Origin: Polynucleobacter meluiroseus
Lineage (GTDB): Bacteria > Bacteroidota > Bacteroidia > Flavobacteriales_D > Crocinitomicaceae
Assembly: GCA_943328715.2 (NCBI GenBank)
Contig: CALQBB020000061.1
Coordinates: 1 to 6,105 of the forward strand
Length of the DNA: 6,105 nucleotides
Reading direction: 5' to 3'
Made by a program: the position numbers and the translations under genes
Shown here: piece by piece, positions 1 to 5,301 of the stretch
How the letters are laid out: the number at the start of each line of letters is the position of its first letter
Position numbering within the stretch: the stretch's first letter is position 1
The notes under the pieces: model-generated
Database searches by the model: none
Seen by the model: the letters and a program-made list of their open reading frames with translations, nothing else
Told to the model about the DNA's origin: nothing

Positions 1-449
1 GTAAAAACGATGGTTGACTTTTGATTCTTGGTGATTTTGTTCGCCAGTGCAATTCCATCCGCTATTCCCAATTGTGGACCCAAATGCGAGATCATTCCGA
101 CCAACTTATGTTCTTGTGTTCCAAAATGGAAACTGCGATCACGTCCCTTGGTATAACCATTCAGTTTTCCTTGAAACTGTGAGAACAAACGATTTAACGG
201 AATACCGCGGGTCGTAAATACGCCCAAGTTTCTGTGCATCGGAAGAATGTATTCGTCCTCGTTCATGGCATAGGCACAACCAACAGAAATTCCCTCTTGA
301 CCCCAACCAGAAAACCATTTAGTGATTTTCCCTTGACGCAATAAAATGAGCATTTTCTCTTCAATCAGCCTCGGACGGACCAACTTCAAGTAAATATCTT
401 TTAACTCTTCATCCGAGAATCCCTCTCTGTTGAATGCTATTTGTGACAT
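1..449 (-). CDS. 2-oxoacid (branched-chain type) dehydrogenase E1 component, N-terminal part, cut by the window edge
   Basis: Only the first 149 residues are present; the frame stays open to the left edge. The product is a thiamine diphosphate-dependent E1 component, which decarboxylates a 2-oxoacid (probably 2-oxoisovalerate and relatives) and passes the acyl group to the lipoyl E2 subunit in the cytoplasm. The visible sequence reads like the E1-alpha N-terminus: EEKMLILLRQGKI at 30-42, WFSGWGQEGISVG at 45-57, the MHRNLG segment at 71-76, KGRDRSFHFG at 101-110 and ISHLGPQLGIADGIALA at 120-136. This pattern is typical of the E1 enzymes of Bacteroidota in which alpha and beta halves are fused in one chain of roughly 650-700 residues. 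The GDG..N cofactor motif and any beta half lie outside the window, so the fusion is inferred. The start ATG at 449-447 fits the family N-terminus; no Shine-Dalgarno sequence precedes it. A lipoprotein gene lies 66 bases upstream on the same strand. Confidence 0.9.
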   Translation of the reverse strand, partial: MSQIAFNREGFSDEELKDIYLKLVRPRLIEEKMLILLRQGKITKWFSGWGQEGISVGCAYAMNEDEYILPMHRNLGVFTTRGIPLNRLFSQFQGKLNGYTKGRDRSFHFGTQEHKLVGMISHLGPQLGIADGIALANKITKNQKSTIVF

Positions 450-463
450 GCAAATGGTTTTTG

Positions 464-479
464 TTCCAATAAATTGGAA
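464..479. promoter_or_regulatory. 16-bp perfect palindrome ahead of the E1 gene
   Basis: TTCCAAT-AA-ATTGGAA is a perfect inverted repeat with 7-base arms and a 2-base centre. It ends 14 bases upstream of the E1 start codon, in the 66-base gap after the lipoprotein stop. There is no T-tract after it on either strand, so it does not look like an intrinsic terminator. Its symmetry suits a dimeric repressor site, or a small hairpin in the E1 leader. A functional role is inferred from position and symmetry only; the region is A+T-rich, which makes chance palindromes more likely. Confidence 0.3.
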
Positions 480-515
480 AATGAAATCTGATAATAAAGA
501 ATGGTAGTGTCGAAC

Positions 516-1064
516 TTAAACTTTTAGTCCACGAACAACACGTTCTTTGCGTTTCGTTTTTTGAAGGCGTTTTTTCACTACCAAGAGATGAGCAGAACGT
601 GGTGCGCCACGCATTAAATCAATCTTGTACGTGTTTTCACCGTAAATAATTTTGGGTCCACCCTGACCATTCCAATCCGCATCAAAATAATAGCGTTTAA
701 CACTACTTCCTTCTGTTTTCGTTGCAAAAGATAAAACTCTGCCATCGCCCATTTCAAAACGCACTTGCACTTCTCCTTTTGGACCAAAGTTTTCGAATAG
801 ACATTTTGTCATTGCTGGAATGACAATGCTCTCACGTTCACTGTTTGAACTTGCGACAAGCGTACCATTTTGTGTAGTATTTTGACTATCATCTCTTTTT
901 TCTTGATTCAAAATAATCGTATGCGAGGTATAAAACTGAACTTGACGCATTTTTTCATCAGAATCTAAACTAAATTCATCTCGAATTTGTGTCGTGTAAG
1001 GGACTTTTACCCCACAAGAAATTAAAACAGTCGCTAAGGAAAGGATGGCGAAGAAATTTTTCAT
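516..1064 (-). CDS. Uncharacterised lipoprotein with a basic C-terminal tail
   Basis: This 182-residue protein begins with a lipoprotein signal peptide: MKNFF, a hydrophobic stretch and the lipobox L14-I15-S16-C17. Cys17 would be lipidated and the mature protein anchored in an envelope membrane. Residues just after the cysteine (GVKVPY) are not the acidic cluster associated with surface export of Bacteroidota lipoproteins, so the protein probably faces the periplasm (inference). The middle is a Ser/Asn/Thr-rich linker at about 54-78, followed by an apparently beta-rich region at 79-165 (VQVRFEMGDGRVLSFATK, then KRYYFDADWNG). The last 19 residues, 164-182, are strongly basic with many Lys and Arg. 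I do not recognise a named family and assign no function. The gene may be co-transcribed with the downstream E1 gene, 66 bases away. A TAnnTTTG box sits just upstream of its start. Confidence 0.85.
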   Translation of the reverse strand: MKNFFAILSLATVLISCGVKVPYTTQIRDEFSLDSDEKMRQVQFYTSHTIILNQEKRDDSQNTTQNGTLVASSNSERESIVIPAMTKCLFENFGPKGEVQVRFEMGDGRVLSFATKTEGSSVKRYYFDADWNGQGGPKIIYGENTYKIDLMRGAPRSAHLLVVKKRLQKTKRKERVVRGLKV

Positions 1065-1070
1065 ATTGCG

Positions 1071-1078
1071 TAATTTTG
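1071..1078 (+). promoter_or_regulatory. Candidate -7 box (TAATTTTG) for the 1131-2092 operon
   Basis: TAATTTTG matches the Bacteroidota -7 consensus TAnnTTTG exactly. Transcription would start near 1081, leaving a leader of about 50 bases before the ATG at 1131. No TTG or TTTG is seen at the expected -33 position, which lies inside the 5' end of the opposing lipoprotein gene. The match is short and in an A+T-rich region, so confidence is limited. Confidence 0.3.
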
Positions 1079-1080
1079 TT

Positions 1081-1088
1081 CAAATTTA
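1081..1088 (-). promoter_or_regulatory. Candidate -7 box (TAAATTTG) for the 516-1064 lipoprotein gene
   Basis: Read on the minus strand this is TAAATTTG, an exact match to the Bacteroidota -7 consensus TAnnTTTG. With usual geometry transcription would start near 1078, giving a leader of about 14 bases before the ATG at 1064. The -33 TTTG element is poor: the expected position holds TTCG. It lies 2 bases from an opposing box on the plus strand. It is a prediction from consensus only. Confidence 0.35.
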
Positions 1089-1130
1089 CAGAAAATCGTC
1101 TTGATAGATTCGAAAAAAACAGATTTTACC

Positions 1131-1760
1131 ATGCTAAATCATCTTTGTCTTTTCTTATTGGCACTTGTATTGGTGTCCTGCTCGGAAAATAAATCTGGAA
1201 AATTGAAGGATTTGGATCAAATTCGATCGAAATCAAGTTATCAGCACAAAAAGAAAATTATACCAATAGACCGATGGAAAGACACCCTTTTCTCCATCTA
1301 CAATCAAGACTCGGTTGAATTAAACATTCTATCCATTGAGAGCGATTCAAATCGATTATTTTTCCATGAGTTCAATTATGTAGAATCAGCCATGTATAGC
1401 ATAACTGACTCAAGCAATCATACGTTCAAACATCAATTCGCACGATTTAAGACAGACTCTACCAACGTTAAAAACAACTTTTACAATTGGTTTGACAAAG
1501 AGTTTTGTCAACGTAATTTAGCGGTTCGTATTTACAACCGAATAAATATATTTCCAAAAAACATCTTCTTTGTCTGCACCAATCAAAGTATTCACGTAGT
1601 AAAAAGTGAGCATAAAATTGACCCCATCAAATGGATTAAACTTATTCAATTAACAGAGAAAAAAGTCGACTTCATTTACATTTGTCATCAGGCAAAGAAC
1701 AAAAATGCGCTTTGGTACACCTTTGAACAAAACAAATTAAACTTAATTCCAGCACAATGA
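1131..1760 (+). CDS. Uncharacterised lipoprotein, first gene of a two-gene unit
   Basis: I start this gene at the ATG at 1131, not at an in-frame TTG at 1101, because the ATG directly yields a lipoprotein signal peptide: MLNH, a Leu/Val-rich core and lipobox L14-V15-S16-C17. The protein has 209 residues. After Cys17 comes a short polar Lys/Ser-rich linker (about 18-44), then a mixed alpha/beta-looking region with no motif I recognise. Aromatic-rich stretches occur at about 115-150 (NNFYNWFDKEF, then NIFPKNIFFVC). No transmembrane segment is visible after the signal. The protein is probably membrane-anchored in the envelope; its function is unknown. Its TGA stop overlaps the ATG of the next gene in the sequence ATGA, so the two are very likely translated from one message. 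The opposite-strand neighbour is also a lipoprotein, but I see no sequence similarity between them beyond the signal. Confidence 0.85.
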   Translation: MLNHLCLFLLALVLVSCSENKSGKLKDLDQIRSKSSYQHKKKIIPIDRWKDTLFSIYNQDSVELNILSIESDSNRLFFHEFNYVESAMYSITDSSNHTFKHQFARFKTDSTNVKNNFYNWFDKEFCQRNLAVRIYNRINIFPKNIFFVCTNQSIHVVKSEHKIDPIKWIKLIQLTEKKVDFIYICHQAKNKNALWYTFEQNKLNLIPAQ

Positions 1761-2092
1761 CTATTCTAAATCGTGGACAAATCGTCGTTTTTCAAACAGA
1801 AAACTTTCAAAATTGGGCAAAACAAAACAGCGAAGAAGATCTTTTTTTTTCAAGTCAAGGTGAACCGACCGTTTATCTTATCGAAGAGGAATTTTGGGAA
1901 GATGAGCTCATTCTAGAAAAGTACCGAAAAAAAATTATCAGAAGAGAATGTTCAGAAATTTGTTCCGATGAAACTAAATGGCCAGTCATTAAGGACAATG
2001 ATCAATTTCGTTTTTACTTTCAGGTTTTTCTTGGGGTGATCGTGGTCGACTTATTGGAAAGCGACCTCATTTGCGAAGAAATGGAGTTATAA
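1757..2092 (+). CDS. Small hypothetical cytoplasmic protein, second gene of the pair
   Basis: This 111-residue protein has no signal peptide. It is acidic, with EEEFWEDEL at 43-51, then a short basic patch (KYRKKIIRRE, 55-64), two cysteines at 65 and 69 (CSEIC) and a hydrophobic C-terminal stretch FYFQVFLGVIVVDLL at 87-100, which is too short and polar-flanked for a confident membrane helix. I recognise no family. The start ATG overlaps the upstream lipoprotein stop (ATGA), which strongly supports it being a real, translationally coupled gene. Two homopolymers fall in the coding sequence: nine T at 1842-1850 (residues 29-32) and eight A at 1927-1934 (residues 57-60). The stop TAA shares bases with the stop of the convergent CYTH gene. 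The pairing with a lipoprotein suggests a joint job, but nothing in the sequence says what. Confidence 0.75.
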   Translation: MTILNRGQIVVFQTENFQNWAKQNSEEDLFFSSQGEPTVYLIEEEFWEDELILEKYRKKIIRRECSEICSDETKWPVIKDNDQFRFYFQVFLGVIVVDLLESDLICEEMEL

Positions 2093-2536
2093 ATTCTTGA
2101 AAAGATTTACGTTTAAATAAGCCGGATCGTTCGTCACCTCTTCTCCAATCCACGTTGGAAGTTGAATCTCTTCGTTCTCATCATTTAGTTCGATTTCCGC
2201 CAATACTAATCCTTCATACTTGCCTTTGAATACATCGATTTCCCACACAGCGCCTTGATATTCGATAACAAAGCGGTCTTTTTCCAAGCATAATAATGAT
2301 GCTTTTGCGATCATTTCTTCAGCATCGCTGACCGGTATCGAATATTCGAATTCATTTCGAGTGACTCCTTTCCCCATTTTAATTGTCAAAAATGCTTTGT
2401 CTGATCGAACACGTATACGCACCGATTTCTCATGATCTTCAAAGAGATAAGCTTGTTTAATGTTCGTAATAGATTGAATGATTTCTTTTTTCCAATCCAT
2501 TGTTTCCAACAAATACTTGCGTTCGATTTCGAGCAT
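2087..2536 (-). CDS. CYTH domain protein, probable inorganic triphosphatase
   Basis: This is a single CYTH (triphosphate tunnel metalloenzyme) domain filling all 149 residues, the usual size for the small bacterial members. Key motifs are present in order: the signature ExExK as E3-I-E5-R-K7; QAYLF at 28-32; the basic strand R40-I-R42-V-R44; LTIK with K53; the acidic strand NEFEYSI with E62 and E64; K86-D-R88; WEIDVF at 98-103; and the acidic strand AEIEL with E114 and E116. The basic residues bind the triphosphate and the acidic ones the metal ions inside the tunnel. Characterised small bacterial CYTH proteins mostly hydrolyse inorganic tripolyphosphate; older annotations call them adenylate cyclase CyaB-like. 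The exact substrate here is inferred. It acts in the cytoplasm, having no signal peptide. It is transcribed alone, convergent with the 1757-2092 gene and divergent from the 2626-5276 unit. Confidence 0.92.
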   Translation of the reverse strand: MLEIERKYLLETMDWKKEIIQSITNIKQAYLFEDHEKSVRIRVRSDKAFLTIKMGKGVTRNEFEYSIPVSDAEEMIAKASLLCLEKDRFVIEYQGAVWEIDVFKGKYEGLVLAEIELNDENEEIQLPTWIGEEVTNDPAYLNVNLFKNL

Positions 2537-2562
2537 TTTTATTTTTTTTCTACTATTTTTAC

Positions 2563-2570
2563 CAAAGATG
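2563..2570 (-). promoter_or_regulatory. Candidate -7 box (CATCTTTG) for the CYTH gene
   Basis: On the minus strand, CATCTTTG matches the Bacteroidota -7 consensus TAnnTTTG at all but the first base. A TTTG at 2598-2595 lies 24 bases upstream, close to but slightly further than the usual -33 spacing. Transcription would begin near 2560, about 24 bases before the ATG, with an A-rich leader (T8 on the plus strand at 2542-2549). No convincing promoter was found for the divergent gene at 2626. Confidence 0.35.
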
Positions 2571-2625
2571 CAACTTAAAGATGTATTGTTGCGTCAAACG
2601 ATGTGAAATTTTAACGGTACGTATA

Positions 2626-3027
2626 ATGAAACTAAACTTAACTATTCTCGCTTTTTGTTTTTTGGGATTCGGATTAAATGCTCAAAAAAACATTGAATTA
2701 AACGGAATAAAAATCAGTACAAAACAAATCAATTGTAACATTCCTGCTCAAGGATACGAGTCTGATCTCATTCAATTGACTATCGAAAACCAAACTAATT
2801 CGGTTAAAACGGTAACTTACAGTTTTGAGTTGTATTACGATGGCGAATGTGCAACTTGCGGCCACGAAGAATACACGTACACACAAATCCTTCAACCGAA
2901 AGAGATTTTAGTTGGAGAATGTTTAGATCGCACGCATTTTGGATTAACTATTTTTCATCACATGCCAGCTCATTTGACGAAAACGACGTTAACTGACTTC
3001 AATATTAAGAACGTAGTCGTAAAATAA
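2626..3027 (+). CDS. Small secreted protein with four mature cysteines, first gene of the adhesin unit
   Basis: The frame is open from further upstream, but I place the start at the ATG at 2626 because it begins a classical Sec signal peptide: MKLN, a hydrophobic core and a likely cleavage at LNA19-Q20. This gives 133 residues, about 114 after processing. The mature part looks like one small beta-sandwich: QLTIENQTN and TVTYSFELYYDG are strand-like segments, as in Ig-like or DUF-type extracellular domains. Cysteines sit at 37, 75, 78 and 99, with a CxxC at 75-78 (CATC) and a nearby His80; they could form two disulfides or a metal site. No T9SS C-terminal sorting domain is present, so the protein probably stays in the periplasm. 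Its stop is only 5 bases before the start of the large T9SS protein, so they very likely form an operon. I do not recognise the family. Confidence 0.8.
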   Translation: MKLNLTILAFCFLGFGLNAQKNIELNGIKISTKQINCNIPAQGYESDLIQLTIENQTNSVKTVTYSFELYYDGECATCGHEEYTYTQILQPKEILVGECLDRTHFGLTIFHHMPAHLTKTTLTDFNIKNVVVK

Positions 3028-3032
3028 TTCCC

Positions 3033-5276
3033 ATGAAATTTACCAATTTATTTGTTTCAGCTGCTCTCATAGCTGGATCAATTCAATCTCTTTATGCTCA
3101 ATGTACCGTTACGGCAAGTGCAACGAGTACAACCATTCCTTGTAATGGCTCCGCAACATTAAGTGTTTCCGGAAGTGGTATGAGTCAAGTTGCCTTCGGT
3201 GAAAACTTTAACAGTGGTCAGCCTGTTGGGTGGTTATTTTCCCAAGTTGTAACGATTGCCAATAACACCTGTGGTGTTCCTTCCCTAGATGGCACAGATT
3301 TCATGTGGATGGGTAATCAATCTGTTGCTCCTCGTGAAATGACAACGATTCCTTTGGACGTTTCTTCTGGTGGACAAGTATGTTTCGATATGCGTTATGC
3401 CATTCAAGCTCAAGCTTCTCCATGTGAAGGTCCCGATTTAGCAAGTGAGGGGGTTTATGTACAATATTCAATAGATGCAGGACTTTCTTGGACAACCATG
3501 AATTACTGGAGTCCATTGGGTGGGTATGATCCATTAATGACTTCCTGGCAAAACTATTGTTTACCTATTCCAGCAGCGGCACAGACAACAGCCACCCAAT
3601 TTAGATGGACACAATTAGCAGTATCTGGTGCGCCATTTGACCACTGGGGATTAGACAATATCATGATTACAGCGACTGCACCAAACTTTAACATCACTTG
3701 GTTGCACGATAATTACTCCTACGGTCCAGGTGTTTATACTGGAGATGATCCAACACCAGTGAGTCCAACACAACAGACATCTTACATCGTTATGATGACA
3801 GACAGCATCAATACATGTTATGACACCATCACGATTTCAGTGAGTTACCCTCAAATTGATACGGTAACAACCATTAATCCAACTTGTGGAAGTATCAACG
3901 GAAGTTTAACTGCTTCTTCTTCCGGAGGTGCTGGTGGATATACCTACTCTATTGGAGCGGCTTTTCAACCTAATGGAACATTTAATAATTTAGATACGGC
4001 ATCTTACACAGTAATTATGGTGGATCAAAACAACTGTTCTGATACAATGATTGCCATTCTCGACGGAGTTGATTCGCTTCAAATTACGAATTTAACTTCG
4101 GTCACCACCACCTGTGGATTAGACAATGGAACGATTGACTTCGATGTTGCCGGAGGAACACCAAACTTCCAATATAGTGTTAATAACGGTTCTACATTCT
4201 CTGCTGCATCAAACTTCGTAAATCTCGCACCTGGAGTTTATCCTGTTTACGTGATTGATCAAAATGGTTGTTTCGATAGTGAATCCATTGAAATTTTCCC
4301 TTCAACTAATCCAAACATTGATAATTTCAATTCTACGTTGGAGTTTTGTAGTCTTTCAGACGGGGGAATTACTTCCTCTACATCGCTTGGAATTACTCCT
4401 TATCAATTCATTTTGTATCAAGGTCCTTTATTAGTTGCGAATAATGCAGTCGGGAATTTTACTGGTCTTCAAAGTGGAGATTATTCCCTTCTTGTGATTG
4501 ACCAAATTGGATGTGTGGATAGTGTGATCATTACAGTTGATTCGATTCCTGCACCAATTGCACCCCTTCAAGATACGGTTTTATGTAACTTAACACTTCA
4601 GATTAATGGTGTTCTTTCATACACGGGAAGCAATTGGACGGCTAATTCACCGTTAGTAAATTTCTCCAATGCTGCCGGACAAAACCCAACAATTATTGCA
4701 GATACTGCGGGAATTTACTCCATAACAATGACCGATAGTGTATGTAACTTTACGGAAACATTCCAATTAACATATGTCGCCGATCCGTTTACGAATATTT
4801 TGGATACAATGTTATGTATTGGAGAAACACAAGTACTCGCAGCCCTAGTTCAACCTCAAAATGTTAGTTACCTTTGGTCTACTGGAGCATCGACATCTGC
4901 TATCAGTGTAACGGAGTCTGGTGATTATATTGTCACTGCTTCGAACATGTGTGGTGTTTCCATAGATACAGCAACCATTGAATTCTACTTCTGTGATATT
5001 GAAGTTCCAAACGTGTTTACACCAAACAATGATGGGAAAAACGATTATTTCCAATTACTCTTCTTTGGTGGAATTAAAACGTTCAATTGTACGATTTTAA
5101 ACCGTTGGGGACAAGTGATTAGAGAATATGACAATCCAGCATTTATGTGGGATGGTAAAGATGAATCAGGTGACGATGTGCTAGAAGGTGTATACTTTTA
5201 CATTGCGAAGGCAGTATCAAACGGAGGAAATGAAATCATGAAACACGGAAATGTTACCTTGGTTCGCTCTGAGTAA
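3033..5276 (+). CDS. Large modular T9SS-exported surface protein with SprB-like repeats and type B sorting domain
   Basis: The 747-residue precursor starts with a Sec signal peptide (MKFTNLFVSA, probable cleavage at LYA22-Q23). Residues 24-50 are a short Cys-containing Ser/Thr-rich lead-in. Residues about 54-213 resemble a reelin subrepeat. Three SprB-like repeats follow at about 275-348, 351-424 and 427-503, each opening with a CG- or CS-type turn and ending near DQNNC, DQNGC or DQIGC. Residues 505-582 look Ig-like but match nothing I know, and 586-651 resemble a PKD/Ig-like module (YLWSTGAS, then SGDYIVTA). The last 90 residues are the gliding motility-associated C-terminal domain, opening with VPNVFTPNNDGKNDYF at 658-673. 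The protein is therefore expected to cross the outer membrane by the type IX system and act at the cell surface or outside, probably in adhesion. The ligand is unknown. No PorP/SprF-type partner gene, which often accompanies type B domains, lies in the window. Confidence 0.9.
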   Translation: MKFTNLFVSAALIAGSIQSLYAQCTVTASATSTTIPCNGSATLSVSGSGMSQVAFGENFNSGQPVGWLFSQVVTIANNTCGVPSLDGTDFMWMGNQSVAPREMTTIPLDVSSGGQVCFDMRYAIQAQASPCEGPDLASEGVYVQYSIDAGLSWTTMNYWSPLGGYDPLMTSWQNYCLPIPAAAQTTATQFRWTQLAVSGAPFDHWGLDNIMITATAPNFNITWLHDNYSYGPGVYTGDDPTPVSPTQQTSYIVMMTDSINTCYDTITISVSYPQIDTVTTINPTCGSINGSLTASSSGGAGGYTYSIGAAFQPNGTFNNLDTASYTVIMVDQNNCSDTMIAILDGVDSLQITNLTSVTTTCGLDNGTIDFDVAGGTPNFQYSVNNGSTFSAASNFVNLAPGVYPVYVIDQNGCFDSESIEIFPSTNPNIDNFNSTLEFCSLSDGGITSSTSLGITPYQFILYQGPLLVANNAVGNFTGLQSGDYSLLVIDQIGCVDSVIITVDSIPAPIAPLQDTVLCNLTLQINGVLSYTGSNWTANSPLVNFSNAAGQNPTIIADTAGIYSITMTDSVCNFTETFQLTYVADPFTNILDTMLCIGETQVLAALVQPQNVSYLWSTGASTSAISVTESGDYIVTASNMCGVSIDTATIEFYFCDIEVPNVFTPNNDGKNDYFQLLFFGGIKTFNCTILNRWGQVIREYDNPAFMWDGKDESGDDVLEGVYFYIAKAVSNGGNEIMKHGNVTLVRSE
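3192..3671 (+). other. Reelin-subrepeat-like module (residues about 54-213)
   Basis: The segment shows the signature layout of a reelin subrepeat: a glycine/aromatic stretch with a bound-surface look (DFMWMGNQSVAPREMTT, 89-105), a strand with Cys117 (QVCFDMRYA), Cys131, then EGVYVQYSIDAGLSW at 139-153, LPIPAAAQTTATQFRWTQ at 177-194 and the closing FDHWGLDNIMI at 202-212. The last motif matches the conserved W.LDN.. end of reelin jelly-roll domains, which bind calcium there. The comparison is from memory of the family pattern, not from an alignment. Confidence 0.6.
3855..4541 (+). repeat. Three tandem SprB-like repeats in the protein (residues about 275-503)
   Basis: Three units of about 74-77 residues share the pattern: Cys followed by a GxxNG-type or SDGG turn (CGSINGS, CGLDNGT, CSLSDGG), a glycine-rich turn and Y/F-x-Y/F strand (GGYTYSI, TPNFQYSV, TPYQFIL), a NF/NL.G..Y strand and a terminal DQ-x-x-C (334-338 region, 409-413, 490-494). 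This is the layout of the SprB repeat found in Flavobacterium gliding adhesin SprB and many T9SS cargo proteins. The units are diverged at DNA level, so they are old duplications, not recent expansion. Confidence 0.7.
5004..5273 (+). other. T9SS type B (gliding motility-associated) C-terminal sorting domain
   Basis: Residues 658-747 carry the family landmarks: VPNVFTPNNDGKNDYF at the start, a central ILNRWGQVI (688-696), WDGKDESGDDVLEGVYFY (706-723) and the C-terminal strand HGNVTLVR. Full length and an intact end indicate a functional export signal. Type B domains are known from SprB of gliding flavobacteria; presence of the domain does not prove that this organism glides. Confidence 0.92.
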
Positions 5277-5301
5277 TTCATAAGAATACCTATCTTTACG
5301 T

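Noticed and set aside
598..611. Short hairpin CGTGG-TGCG-CCACG in the first lipoprotein gene
   Set aside because: Only 5 bp of stem, inside coding sequence, with no T-tract; expected by chance.
1101..1130. Upstream in-frame TTG start for the 1131-1760 gene
   Set aside because: It would place ten polar residues ahead of a well-formed lipoprotein signal peptide that begins precisely at the ATG at 1131.
2584..2591. TATTGTTG as a plus-strand -7 box for the gene at 2626
   Set aside because: One mismatch in the most conserved part of the box and no -33 element at the proper spacing.
2500..2625. N-terminal extension of the 2626-3027 gene through an open upstream frame
   Set aside because: The extension overlaps the divergent CYTH gene, is of odd composition (Phe/Tyr/Cys-rich), and hides the clear signal peptide starting at 2626.
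3301..3534. Minus-strand open frame of 77 codons inside the T9SS gene
   Set aside because: Lies wholly within a well-supported gene in the other direction, with no recognisable motif or start context.
5291..5298. TATCTTTA just ahead of the GTG start of the CapD-type gene, which could make a leaderless transcript
   Set aside because: It matches TAnnTTTG at 7 of 8 positions, but no -33 TTG or TTTG is at the right distance, and the gene can be read from the upstream transcript.
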